A stretch of DNA of 22,619 bases from a virus, in IMG/VR virus record IMGVR_UViG_3300037493_000553, positions 1 to 22,619 of that record. One strand, given 5' to 3'. The position numbers and the translations under genes are program-made. The notes under the pieces were generated by a model. It saw only the letters and a list, made by a program, of their open reading frames with translations, was not told the DNA's origin and did no database searches. Shown piece by piece: positions 14,097-22,214 of this stretch. Position 1 is the stretch's first letter, and each line of letters begins with the position of its first letter.

Positions 14097-15446
14097 ATGG
14101 TTCAGCCAATCAACTATTTTCAAGGCGTCCAAGATCCATTTGCTCAGGCTTTGGCCGGTATGCGGTTGGGTGAAACCTATGCTGCCAACCAAAGAGCGCA
14201 AGAACAAGCGCGACAACTGGCAATTGCTAAACAGCAGCAGCTAGAGCAACAAATCCAAGAGCAACAAAAGATTGCTACAGCACGCGACACATTTTTGGCA
14301 AAGCCAAAGCCAACCATGCAAGATGCTCTGACATTTGCATCAATTCTGCCAAAAGATCAGGCAGATGCAATCCGACCATACATTGAAGGCGTCAGCAAAG
14401 AGCAACAGCAAAACGTATTGCGGTTCAATGGCCAAGTTTTATCTGCACTGCAAACCGATCCACCAGCAGGCATCAGACTGTTGCGAGAACGCGCATTGGC
14501 TGAAAGAACATCTGGTGACGAGCAAGAGGCTTCGCTGTACGAACGCATGGCCGACACTGCTGAAAAACAAGGGCCAGAAATTGCATTCAAAGGTCTGACG
14601 TACATCATTTCGTCAATGCCTGGTGCAAAAGAGATGTTTGAAAACATCGACAAGACACTATCAACGAGCAGGCTTGAAGCAGAACAACCACTCAAAGCTA
14701 GGAAACTAACCGCTGAAACCGTTGTTGAAGAAGCAAAAGCTAAGTACGCCCCACAAAAGTTTGGTTTGGAAATCAACCTGACTGAATCTCAGATTAAACA
14801 AGCCGACGCTGCAATCCGTGCATCTGATGCGGCGGCAAAGTTATCTGGCGCTCAAGCAACCCGTGCCGAGGCAGAAGCAAAAGAGATGGCAATGGGTGTC
14901 ATTCCTGCGGATAAACGAACAGCGGCTGAGGCGCAATTTCGAAAAGAATACAGCGATCAAACAAAGGGTTATCAAGATACAAAAGCTGCTTACGGGCGAA
15001 TTTTGGCTGTGTCTGATCCGAAAACACCAGACGAAGAAGCAGCAGCAGACTTGGCATTAGTTTTCAACTTTATGAAAATGCAAGATCCTGGTTCAACAGT
15101 GAACTCTGGTGAATTTGCCAATGCACAAAATGCTGCCGGTGTTGGTGATCGGGTTGTGAACTTGTACAACAATCTACTCAAAGGCAGCAGACTAAATCCA
15201 TCACAGCGAAAATCTTTTAGGGGACAGGCTGAAAATCTTTACAAGGTTACTGGACAACAAGAAGACATTGTTCGCCAAGGTATCGGCCGCATTGCCACGG
15301 GCTATGGCCTAAACCTAAATAACATTTTCTACACAGCGACTGAGGTTGCACCGGTTGCACTTAGAACACCAGGCACACCACCAGCTGCGCCTGCCAGGGC
15401 AACAAATCCCCCTGCTGGTCAACGCAACATAACGGTGGATTACTGA
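14097..15446 (+). CDS. Ejection protein 2, P22 gp20-like by position
   Basis: 449 residues, mostly helical. A Gln/Ala coiled-coil stretch (QLAIAKQQQLEQQIQEQQKI, about 41-60) follows a short N-terminus. Residues about 75-190 form helical repeats (ALTFASILPKDQADAIRPYI). A conserved-looking block at about 282-385 (KEYSDQTKGYQDTKAAYGRI, then FNFMKMQDPGSTVNSGEFAN, then AAGVGDRVVNLYNNLLKG) is one I recognise from ejection or internal virion proteins of many podoviruses. No enzyme motif is seen. It starts 8 nt after ejection protein 1 with AAAGGCAATC as ribosome-binding site. Expected to be packaged inside the head and released into the host envelope with the DNA. Confidence 0.78.
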   Translation: MVQPINYFQGVQDPFAQALAGMRLGETYAANQRAQEQARQLAIAKQQQLEQQIQEQQKIATARDTFLAKPKPTMQDALTFASILPKDQADAIRPYIEGVSKEQQQNVLRFNGQVLSALQTDPPAGIRLLRERALAERTSGDEQEASLYERMADTAEKQGPEIAFKGLTYIISSMPGAKEMFENIDKTLSTSRLEAEQPLKARKLTAETVVEEAKAKYAPQKFGLEINLTESQIKQADAAIRASDAAAKLSGAQATRAEAEAKEMAMGVIPADKRTAAEAQFRKEYSDQTKGYQDTKAAYGRILAVSDPKTPDEEAAADLALVFNFMKMQDPGSTVNSGEFANAQNAAGVGDRVVNLYNNLLKGSRLNPSQRKSFRGQAENLYKVTGQQEDIVRQGIGRIATGYGLNLNNIFYTATEVAPVALRTPGTPPAAPARATNPPAGQRNITVDY

Positions 15447-15447
15447 T

Positions 15448-18108
15448 ATGCCGTACTCCATCACTACCAAAGATGGCATCACCATCAACAACATCCCCGA
15501 CGATGTTGCACCAGATTCGCCTAGCCTGAAAGCACGGGTTGCGGAAATTCGTGCCGGTAATGCTCCAGCATCTGCACCAACTGCCCCAGCAGCCCTGGCC
15601 GCAAGTTCACAGGTTACACCAACTCAACAAGTTGACCGCGACAAAGACGCTATTCCAATTTTGATGCGGGAGTTACAAACTGCACAAGCAAAAGCACAAG
15701 CCGGTGATCCAAGAGCGCCAGGTGATATTGATGCAATTGGTAGGGAATTGGCTCGGCTAGGTGTTTCTGTTGATCTAGGTGCTTTGCCTGCACTTGCGCC
15801 AGCATCAGCATCTGCCCCCATTGCTGCACCAGCACCAGCTCCAGCACCATCTGCACCAGCCGCGCAGCCTCAGATGGGATTCTTTGAGGGTTTAGCCGAG
15901 CAGGTTACTGGATCAAGACGCGCAACACCTCAGACGCAAACGCTGCCCGAGTGGACATCAATGCCAGAAATGAATCAGGTGAGCGTGGCATCGTTCAAAT
16001 CTGCTCTTGGCACAATGATGAGCAACCCCAAGGAAACGGTGCAGATCCTGCAAGCCAATTTCCCGGGCGTCCAGGTACGTCAAGATGCCAAGGGAAATTA
16101 CCTGCTGCGTTCGTCAGTTGATCAGAAAGAGTATGCAATCACGCCTGGCTTCACAATGGGAGACATTCCCCGTGCGCTTGGTGGCGTAGCAGCATTCACA
16201 CCGGCGCGTGCCCCTATGGCCGCATTAAGCCGCACAATTCCTGGCGCTGTTGCTTTTGGCGCAGGCACTCAAGCAGCCATCGAAGCAAGCCAAGCAGCAA
16301 TGGGCGGCGGTACAGGTCTGGCAGACCTTGGTGAAGTGCCATTGGCAGGCGCTCTAGGCCCAGCAGGACAGATTGTTCAGCGAGTAGGGGCACCAGTAGT
16401 CCAGGCAGTTAAAAGCGGCGCACAGAGGGTTATGGCGCGTCCTGCCCCTGCTCCTGTTACACCGCGAGTTGAACCAACCTTTGAAGCACAACCTGTGATG
16501 CCAGAAGTGCCGCCTGTTGCACCAACAGCAGCACCAACACCGCCAGTAACACCAGCCGCTGCGCCAACTGCGACAACCACCGTGACCACAGAGGTTGTCA
16601 ATAATCTAGTTCAGAAAGCATCTGGCACTGGTTTTGGTGCGGCAGCGGCACGCGACAAGCTGGCTGATCTTGCACAAATCAATGTTGGAGCCAAAGAAGC
16701 AGCCGACCGTCTTGGCATAAAACTGCCTGCTGATGTGTTCAGCGATAGCCCACAGGTTCGCGCAGCCGCAGGGTTAACCCGTTCAGCCGCAGCAAGCGAA
16801 GCCGAGGCAGCATGGCGCACTACCGTTTCTCAGGCCGTGGACAAGGCCGACGATGTGATCAGGCAGTTTGATGCCACCTTTGTTGAAGGTGCAGTAGCGC
16901 CTGGCGTAGTCTCGCAGAAGATCAAAGACTCACTAACAGCAACTCGATCTGACCTAAATGCACAAGCAAGCAAAATTTATAACGCCGTTGACGAAGTAGT
17001 GCCAAAAACGTCAGTAGTTGAATTGCCAAAGCTCCAAGAAATTCTTGCGTCTGTTAAAGCGGAAGTTGGCGAAAAAGGAATGTCAGCCGCAGAGCGCAAT
17101 CTGGCCAAGATGATTGAAGAAGGCAATGTCACGTATGGCCGACTCAAGCGCGAAAAAACGCTGATTGGCAAAGCCATTGATAAGCTGGAATCACCATATG
17201 GAAGCATGGCTGAGGCTGATTTAAAACGCCTGTATGCAGCACTTGCTGACGATCAACTGACAAACGTGGGCAAAATTGGTGGCGAGGAACTGCGTAAGCA
17301 ACTCCGTGCGGCTAACCTGATCTACGCCAAAGAACGCGCATTAGGTCAACGCATTGTGAATGCGTTTGGTAATGACATTGAAGGCAGCGTGGCAAACAAA
17401 ATGCGTGCTGCCATCACAGGTGCAGCCAAGGGCGATGCAGGCGAATTCAATCGTTTGCTTAAGGCTGTACCAGAAGATTTACGCAAAGAGACAATTGCCA
17501 CCGCACTGGCATCAGTTACTCGATCAGCCCGAGGCGCAGAAAAAGGCGGTTTTGGCTTCTCAGAATTTGCTGACATTTACCCTAAGCTACGCGCAAATCC
17601 ACCGGTCTACAAGACGATTGTAGAGACACTAGGCAAAGACTCAGCAAACGTGCTGCGCGATCTGTTTGAGGTCTCTAAGCGCGTTACAGAGGCTAGGGCC
17701 AATGTGCTGACCACTGGTAAGGCAAACCAAGCATTTGCAAACCCTGAAGGGCTTATTGGCAAGGTAATGGATAGCACTATCACTCAGCGCATTGTGACGA
17801 CCGTTACGGGTCTAGTACCTGGTGGTGGTGCAGTGGCGCCTGACATCATCAAATTCATGTCAACCGGTGCAGAGGAACGAGTTAAAGCAGCCGGTAAACT
17901 ATTTGCTGATGAAGCATTCCAGAAACTTGCAGTTGAAGCAGCAACCAAACCAGCACCAAGTGCAGCAGCTTTACGCCGTACGGCCATGTCACAATCCTTC
18001 CAGAATTTTGCAGACGCAGCCAGATTGCCAAAATCACTTGATGCAAGGGTTCAGTGGTTGCAGTCAGCAGCGCAGGCCGGCCGACAATCCACCCAGGAGA
18101 ACCAATAA
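15448..18108 (+). CDS. Ejection protein 3, P22 gp16-like by position
   Basis: 886 residues, larger than P22 gp16 (about 609). The N-terminus (YSITTKDGITINNIPDDVAP) is a small beta unit. A Pro/Ala linker lies at about 115-141. Residues about 179-245 contain FKSALGTMMSNPKETVQI and NFPGVQVRQDAKGNYLLR, a segment recurrent in large podovirus ejection proteins. A small-residue hydrophobic region at 245-300 (RTIPGAVAFGAGTQAAIEAS) could be membrane-active. A second Pro/Ala/Thr linker spans 332-384; the remainder is helical, with a hydrophobic stretch (TTVTGLVPGGGAVAPDI) near 785-800. No lysozyme motif is visible. It starts one base after the previous stop, and its TAA overlaps the next ATG by one base. 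Third of the 7-20-16-type block. Confidence 0.78.
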   Translation: MPYSITTKDGITINNIPDDVAPDSPSLKARVAEIRAGNAPASAPTAPAALAASSQVTPTQQVDRDKDAIPILMRELQTAQAKAQAGDPRAPGDIDAIGRELARLGVSVDLGALPALAPASASAPIAAPAPAPAPSAPAAQPQMGFFEGLAEQVTGSRRATPQTQTLPEWTSMPEMNQVSVASFKSALGTMMSNPKETVQILQANFPGVQVRQDAKGNYLLRSSVDQKEYAITPGFTMGDIPRALGGVAAFTPARAPMAALSRTIPGAVAFGAGTQAAIEASQAAMGGGTGLADLGEVPLAGALGPAGQIVQRVGAPVVQAVKSGAQRVMARPAPAPVTPRVEPTFEAQPVMPEVPPVAPTAAPTPPVTPAAAPTATTTVTTEVVNNLVQKASGTGFGAAAARDKLADLAQINVGAKEAADRLGIKLPADVFSDSPQVRAAAGLTRSAAASEAEAAWRTTVSQAVDKADDVIRQFDATFVEGAVAPGVVSQKIKDSLTATRSDLNAQASKIYNAVDEVVPKTSVVELPKLQEILASVKAEVGEKGMSAAERNLAKMIEEGNVTYGRLKREKTLIGKAIDKLESPYGSMAEADLKRLYAALADDQLTNVGKIGGEELRKQLRAANLIYAKERALGQRIVNAFGNDIEGSVANKMRAAITGAAKGDAGEFNRLLKAVPEDLRKETIATALASVTRSARGAEKGGFGFSEFADIYPKLRANPPVYKTIVETLGKDSANVLRDLFEVSKRVTEARANVLTTGKANQAFANPEGLIGKVMDSTITQRIVTTVTGLVPGGGAVAPDIIKFMSTGAEERVKAAGKLFADEAFQKLAVEAATKPAPSAAALRRTAMSQSFQNFADAARLPKSLDARVQWLQSAAQAGRQSTQENQ
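15790..15869 (+). repeat. GCACCA-type low-complexity run (Pro/Ala linker)
   Basis: Irregular repeats of GCACCA/GCATCA/GCTCCA encode an Ala-Pro-Ala-Ser-rich flexible linker inside ejection protein 3. A second, looser Pro/Ala/Thr run of the same kind lies at about 16441-16600. Such tracts can slip during replication and usually mark borders between folded domains. Confidence 0.6.
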
Positions 18109-18731
18109 TGTCCACGATTGAAGTGAAGCCACCATACCCAGCATTTGCTGGCGCTGACGGTCAGCCGCTGGAAGATGGGTACATCTGGATCGGCGTGGTT
18201 AACCTCTCACCACAGGTCAATCCCATTGCAGTTTATTGGGATGATGCACAGACCATTGCAGCAGTCCAGCCCATCCGAACGCAAGGCGGTTACCCGGTAT
18301 ACCAGGGAACGCCATCGCGTTTTTACACTGCCAGCGACTACAGCATTCAAGTGCTGGACTCCAAAGGAAGTGTGGTCTATACATCGCTGAATGGGAATTC
18401 AATTGGTTCAGGCTCTATTGCAAGTGATGCTAACAAAATTTCAGGGTTTGTACCAACAGGAGCGCCACTAAGTGCAGCCGCTTTGGCAAGTGCTATGGGT
18501 GGCGGTGCAATGGGCTTTTTAAAAACACTTGGCACGGCGGCATCCATTGGGGCGATTACACGAATTTATGAGTCTGCTCCCGTCAGAAATTTGATGATCA
18601 AAATTCCAAGAACAATTCCAGGTAGCAAAGAAGAAGCCGCGCTGATGAAGCGCCTAAACAGTACGATGCAAACAGAGTTTGATGCTTTGCAGCAGGTTGG
18701 AAATCAGTCACAATCGCCCATCTCGGAGTAA
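18108..18731 (+). CDS. Head-binding-domain protein without a spike body
   Basis: 207 residues. Residues about 10-112 match the P22-tailspike-type head-binding domain (EDGYIWIGV, NPIAVYWDDAQTIAAVQPIR, GGYPVYQGTP, YSIQVLDSKGSVVYTS), the part that docks a spike onto the tail. Residues 35-69 are identical at 26 of 35 positions to residues 34-68 of the next gene, so the two are paralogues. No beta-helix follows. Instead there is a Gly/Ala hydrophobic stretch (AALASAMGGGAMGFLKTLG, about 125-143) and a charged helix (APVRNLMIKIPRTIPGSKEE, about 158-177). That tail resembles the ends of some podovirus ejection proteins as I remember them. It could be an adaptor, a competitor for the docking site or a remnant. 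AGGAG (18095-18099) supports the start at 18108, which overlaps the previous stop. Confidence 0.75.
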   Translation: MSTIEVKPPYPAFAGADGQPLEDGYIWIGVVNLSPQVNPIAVYWDDAQTIAAVQPIRTQGGYPVYQGTPSRFYTASDYSIQVLDSKGSVVYTSLNGNSIGSGSIASDANKISGFVPTGAPLSAAALASAMGGGAMGFLKTLGTAASIGAITRIYESAPVRNLMIKIPRTIPGSKEEAALMKRLNSTMQTEFDALQQVGNQSQSPISE

Positions 18732-18734
18732 GCA

Positions 18735-20633
18735 ATGACCTCACCAGTTTTCACCCCCCTGCAAATGTTCTTCAACACCAGTGGCGCGCCACTGACTGAC
18801 GGCTATCTGTACATCGGCACAGCCTCGCAGAACCCGCAGACCAACCCTATCGCGGTCTATTGGGATGCAGCAGGCACGATACCCGCTGCCCAGCCTATTC
18901 GTACATCAGGCGGCTATCCGGTACGCAATGGATCCCCGGCGACTGTGTTTGTGCTGGCAACAGACTTCTCGCTGATCGTGCGCGACAAGTCGTCCAGCTT
19001 GGTGTTTAGCCGGCTGTCGGGCAATGCGTTCTCGGCTGAGTGGGTGACATACACCCCCGCAGGCACTGGCGCGGTGGCGACGACTGTGCAGACTAAGCTG
19101 CGTGAGAGTGTGAGTGTGTTTGACTTCATGACCGCTGCGCAGATTGCTGCGGTTCAGTCGTATGCGCTTACAACAGATGTGACCACCCCAGTGCAGGCAG
19201 CAATGGATGCGGCATGGACAATGCGCGCCGACTTGTTTATGCCAAGTGGCGGCTATTTGGTCACAGGGCTTACCTTGCCTGGAACTTACCCAACGCTGGA
19301 TCAGCGGGATCGAGCCATTCGTATTTATGGACAAGGATATGGTAATCCTTTTGCAAATGGAAACACAGGAGGCACGGTACTTAAAAGTGTAACCAATGCG
19401 CCGATATTTACTGACAGGTCTTTTACCGCACCTAACGCTCAAGGTACATACGAGATTGATCACATTCGATTTGACGGCACTTCTACCACCCCGGTAGTTC
19501 AGTTTTACGGGTTCTACGGCACATCTTCGTTTTACAACAACGTCATTTACCAACGTGGAACTGGCGATGGGCTAAAAATTATTTATGGCGCAACTGGTCA
19601 CATTTACGAAAACTACGCAGTCAACAAAGATTTTGTGACGGTTGGATTGGGAGCCTCGCGTACAGGCATTGGGTTCAATTTACCTCTGACATATACAAGC
19701 GGCTTGACAACTTTTAGCAAAAATTCATCCAGGGGATGGCTAACTGGTTTTCAAATTGGTGGCGGTGGGGCTAGTCCGATCAGTACAAGAATCGTTGATT
19801 GCGAATGCTCTACTGTTTACAACGGTATTGTTGTCGCGAGCACTTGCGACAAAACCGTAATTGACAGTTGCTACTTTGAAGGCGGCGACGGCGGGGTCGG
19901 CATTTATGACGCCGGAAAATATACCGTTATTCGGAACAACGCAATATATCCAGGATTTTTAAAGGGCGTTGAGTCATCAGTTGCAACTAATTTTGGAACA
20001 CTTATTGATGGCAATATTATTTCAATGGGTAATGTTGTTGGCTCGACAGGCGTTGTTGTTTCTGCAAATGCCGCTGCTTCTTTTGGCGCAAAATCAGAAA
20101 CCAATAACGCCATTTTGGTTACTGCTGGAACTGCAAGTTGCACAGGCCTTTCTTTGTCGGGGCTTGATTCTCGCGTAACGGTTACAGGAAACTTTTTCTC
20201 TTCTTTACCTTGGACTGGCTCGGGATCAAACGCAATTGTTGATACTGTTACTAACGGGGCGCGAGGATATACGACAGGCATCAACGGAACCCAAGATTTT
20301 CCTAAGCTGAACCAAGGCGCTATCTCGTTCAGCCAACCGGCAGCAGCATTTACGCAGGCTGACGTTACAGCCAATACATTGACCGTTCCTGACGGAAGTT
20401 ATTTCGTTTGCTCTGCTACTGGTGCTGCCAGCGTCCTGTTGTTTTCTGCTGGGTTGACCAGTGGAAGGTATGTGACGTTTAGAACGACCACCGCAAATAT
20501 GTCGTTTGAAAACTCTGCGTATAACAAAGTTGCTGGGGGTGTCAGTTTCACCGGGCCGGGGACAATCAGCTTTTTGATTGACCGCGTCGGGGCTGATAGC
20601 TACGCCTATGAAGTTTCACGAACGGTGTTCTGA
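18735..20633 (+). CDS. Tailspike: P22-like head-binding domain plus right-handed beta-helix
   Basis: 632 residues, near the 666 of P22 tailspike. Residues 1-110 form the head-binding domain (TDGYLYIG, NPIAVYWDAAGTIPAAQPIR, GGYPVRNGSP). A linker (TKLRESVSVFDFMTAAQ) of the kind that precedes pectate-lyase-like helices follows, then PVQAAMDAAWTMRADLFMPS. Residues about 160-520 carry short repeated strands typical of a parallel beta-helix (STRIVDCECSTVYNGIVVAS, CYFEGGDGGVGIYDAG, YTVIRNNAIYP, GTLIDGNIISMG). The C-terminal domain ends GADSYAYEVSRTVF and may be the trimerisation unit. It should bind, and perhaps cleave, a surface polysaccharide; the catalytic acids cannot be assigned by reading. GGAG (18725-18728) is 6 nt before the ATG. 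From about 19300 the codons become more AT-rich, consistent with swapping of the receptor-binding part. Confidence 0.9.
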   Translation: MTSPVFTPLQMFFNTSGAPLTDGYLYIGTASQNPQTNPIAVYWDAAGTIPAAQPIRTSGGYPVRNGSPATVFVLATDFSLIVRDKSSSLVFSRLSGNAFSAEWVTYTPAGTGAVATTVQTKLRESVSVFDFMTAAQIAAVQSYALTTDVTTPVQAAMDAAWTMRADLFMPSGGYLVTGLTLPGTYPTLDQRDRAIRIYGQGYGNPFANGNTGGTVLKSVTNAPIFTDRSFTAPNAQGTYEIDHIRFDGTSTTPVVQFYGFYGTSSFYNNVIYQRGTGDGLKIIYGATGHIYENYAVNKDFVTVGLGASRTGIGFNLPLTYTSGLTTFSKNSSRGWLTGFQIGGGGASPISTRIVDCECSTVYNGIVVASTCDKTVIDSCYFEGGDGGVGIYDAGKYTVIRNNAIYPGFLKGVESSVATNFGTLIDGNIISMGNVVGSTGVVVSANAAASFGAKSETNNAILVTAGTASCTGLSLSGLDSRVTVTGNFFSSLPWTGSGSNAIVDTVTNGARGYTTGINGTQDFPKLNQGAISFSQPAAAFTQADVTANTLTVPDGSYFVCSATGAASVLLFSAGLTSGRYVTFRTTTANMSFENSAYNKVAGGVSFTGPGTISFLIDRVGADSYAYEVSRTVF

Positions 20634-20677
20634 TTATGACCCGCACCGCCTCTGGCCTAATCCTCTGAAAGACCACC

Positions 20678-20866
20678 ATGATTCTCCAACTCCTCAAATC
20701 CCGCACCGTCATCTTCGCCCTGCTGCTGGCCGTGCTTTCCATCGTGCAAGGCTACGTTGCCCTGCTGCCCATCACGCCATTTGGTCAGATGCTGGTGGGC
20801 TGCGCCATCGCGGTGTGCATCACGCTGCTGCGGATCATCACGACAACGCCGATTGCTGAGAAATAA
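20678..20866 (+). CDS. Small membrane protein with two helices, possible holin
   Basis: 62 residues with two predicted membrane helices (about 9-30, TVIFALLLAVLSIVQGYVAL; about 36-56, GQMLVGCAIAVCITLLRI), a short turn between them and a few charged residues at the ends. Size and build fit small holin-like or lysis-associated phage proteins. It opens the block behind the tailspike after a 44-nt gap with only a weak ribosome-binding site, and its TAA touches the ATG of the cysteine-hydrolase gene. It is one of four membrane proteins in this block, so which of them is the true holin is unclear. Confidence 0.7.
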   Translation: MILQLLKSRTVIFALLLAVLSIVQGYVALLPITPFGQMLVGCAIAVCITLLRIITTTPIAEK

Positions 20867-21361
20867 ATGCGCTACGAGTTTGCCCGTCCGCTCATCCGTT
20901 CGGGCGATCTCCTGGCGTGGTCTCACCGCGAACCGTGGTGGCGATCTTGGCACGATTTCAAGATTGCGATGGTGCGCGCCTTCACGCAGTCGGAATACTC
21001 CCACGTTGGTACAGCCTGGGTGGTCGGTGGCCGGGTGTTTGTCATCGAGGCGGTTATGCCGTTGGTGCGGATTTACCCGCTATCCAAGGCCGGTGAGTTC
21101 TACCACTTGCCATTTGATGCGCCGTGGTTAGACAAAACGCTAGAATTCGCCTTGTCAAAGGTCGGGCATAAGTACAGCCAACTTCAAGCCATGCAAGCAT
21201 TTTTTCGGCTACCAAAAGCCGATGATCTGTGGGAATGTGCCGAATTGGCCAGAGATATTGCCGCGATGGATGGGATTTCGTTAGGGAGCAAAGCCACCCC
21301 CACAGCAGTCGTCAGAGCGGCTCAGTTGAACGGGGCAACCTGCATACTGGTAACACCATGA
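20867..21361 (+). CDS. Permuted NlpC/P60-like (YiiX/YebB-type) cysteine hydrolase
   Basis: 164 residues. RSGDLLAWS (11-19), SEYSHVGTAWVVGGRVFVIE (42-61) and WECAELARDI (122-131) are the three hallmarks of circularly permuted NlpC/P60 (papain-fold) enzymes: a GDLL start, a catalytic His in SHVG (H46) and a catalytic Cys in ECAEL (C124). E61 is a possible polar partner, and VGHKYSQLQAM (99-109) matches the GxxY segment of this group. Members hydrolyse amide bonds in peptidoglycan peptides or lipids. There is no signal peptide, so export would need a holin or injection. The ATG abuts the previous TAA, and the stop overlaps the next ATG (ATGA). It is most likely a lysis-related or cell-wall enzyme; the substrate is unknown. 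Confidence 0.8.
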   Translation: MRYEFARPLIRSGDLLAWSHREPWWRSWHDFKIAMVRAFTQSEYSHVGTAWVVGGRVFVIEAVMPLVRIYPLSKAGEFYHLPFDAPWLDKTLEFALSKVGHKYSQLQAMQAFFRLPKADDLWECAELARDIAAMDGISLGSKATPTAVVRAAQLNGATCILVTP

Positions 21362-21810
21362 AACGCGCCATCACAATCTTTCTGCACTTCTTTGCACCCT
21401 TTGTCGGTGCAATGATTGGCCTGTTTGTCACTTACAAGGTCGAGATGGCATTTATCCCGGTGGTAACCGACTTCAAGGTTACCGAACTGGTGAAAGAGGG
21501 CGGCGCCTACAAAGTGACCGGCAGTTACAACAAGCGCAGATCTTGCGAACTTCTCAGCACCAGCATTCTGGCGATCAACGAAAACGACAAACTCCAGCCG
21601 GCTAAGCTGCTCTACCAGATCAAACACCAAGATGTCGGCGCAAATCTGCCGGTAGGCCGGGTATCCTGGGGGCCGTACCTCATCCCATCCCCGCCTAGTT
21701 TCGGCAACGCTACCAAACTGACAGCCACCAGCCTGCACAGGTGTCACGCCCTTTGGCTGCACGAGTCGCACTACATCACACTGCCCATCGCGGCCATCAA
21801 GGGGCTGTGA
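21358..21810 (+). CDS. Membrane-anchored periplasmic protein, unknown function
   Basis: 150 residues. The N-terminus has one membrane helix (ITIFLHFFAPFVGAMIGLFV, 5-24) preceded by Lys/Arg, which predicts an inner-membrane anchor with the rest in the periplasm. The soluble part is beta-rich (VVTDFKVTELVKEGGAYKVT) and has two cysteines, C63 and C129, that could form a disulfide. It is not a recognisable spanin (no lipobox and no long coiled coil). The start ATG overlaps the stop of the hydrolase gene (ATGA), and its own TGA overlaps the next ATG (TGATG), so all are probably co-translated. It could be a lysis regulator or an immunity/exclusion factor, but nothing in the sequence decides this. 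Confidence 0.7.
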   Translation: MKRAITIFLHFFAPFVGAMIGLFVTYKVEMAFIPVVTDFKVTELVKEGGAYKVTGSYNKRRSCELLSTSILAINENDKLQPAKLLYQIKHQDVGANLPVGRVSWGPYLIPSPPSFGNATKLTATSLHRCHALWLHESHYITLPIAAIKGL

Positions 21811-22214
21811 TGGCAGAGCCAATCTCATCCAGCGCCGTCACACTGGCGTCCACCGTCACGGCAGCGGCGGCAGTGCCAGCCTTGACCATCCTCGGCATTT
21901 CAACCGGCGTCAGGCTGGATTTCGTCCTGGCAGGCTTCAGCGGCTCCTTGGTGGCTATCGTGCTGCTCAATTCAGTGCCATCGTCCGGAGATACTTGGCG
22001 GCACATGATTGGCACTGCGGTTCGGCGCATGGCGATTGCCGGGGCTTCTGCTTTGCTGGCCGGTTACCTGGCCCCCGCATTGATTGACTTGGCCGGCATC
22101 CCCGACCGCTTGGCGATGGCCGTGGCTTTTGTGGCTGGTGCAGGCGCGCAGCGGGTTCTGCAAGCGGCCATGTCCCGGCTCAATAAAGTTGCAGAGGACG
22201 AAAAGCCATCATGA
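21810..22214 (+). CDS. Putative holin with three or four membrane helices
   Basis: 134 residues, very hydrophobic and Ala/Gly/Leu-rich. Likely membrane segments lie at about 8-33 (TVTAAAAVPALTILG), 36-55 (LDFVLAGFSGSLVAIVLLNS), 72-94 (MAIAGASALLAGYLAPALID) and possibly 99-119. It ends in a short charged tail (NKVAEDEKPS), usual for holins. Position between membrane proteins and just ahead of a peptidase M15 endolysin supports a lysis role: making the membrane lesion through which endolysin escapes. Start and stop overlap the neighbours (TGATG and ATGA). The role is inferred from build and place; no named holin family is asserted. Confidence 0.7.
   Translation: MAEPISSSAVTLASTVTAAAAVPALTILGISTGVRLDFVLAGFSGSLVAIVLLNSVPSSGDTWRHMIGTAVRRMAIAGASALLAGYLAPALIDLAGIPDRLAMAVAFVAGAGAQRVLQAAMSRLNKVAEDEKPS

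Noticed and set aside
20636-20668. 10-codon peptide (MTRTASGLIL) between tailspike and the small membrane protein
   Set aside because: No ribosome-binding site, too short, and the tailspike stop overlaps its natural upstream region.
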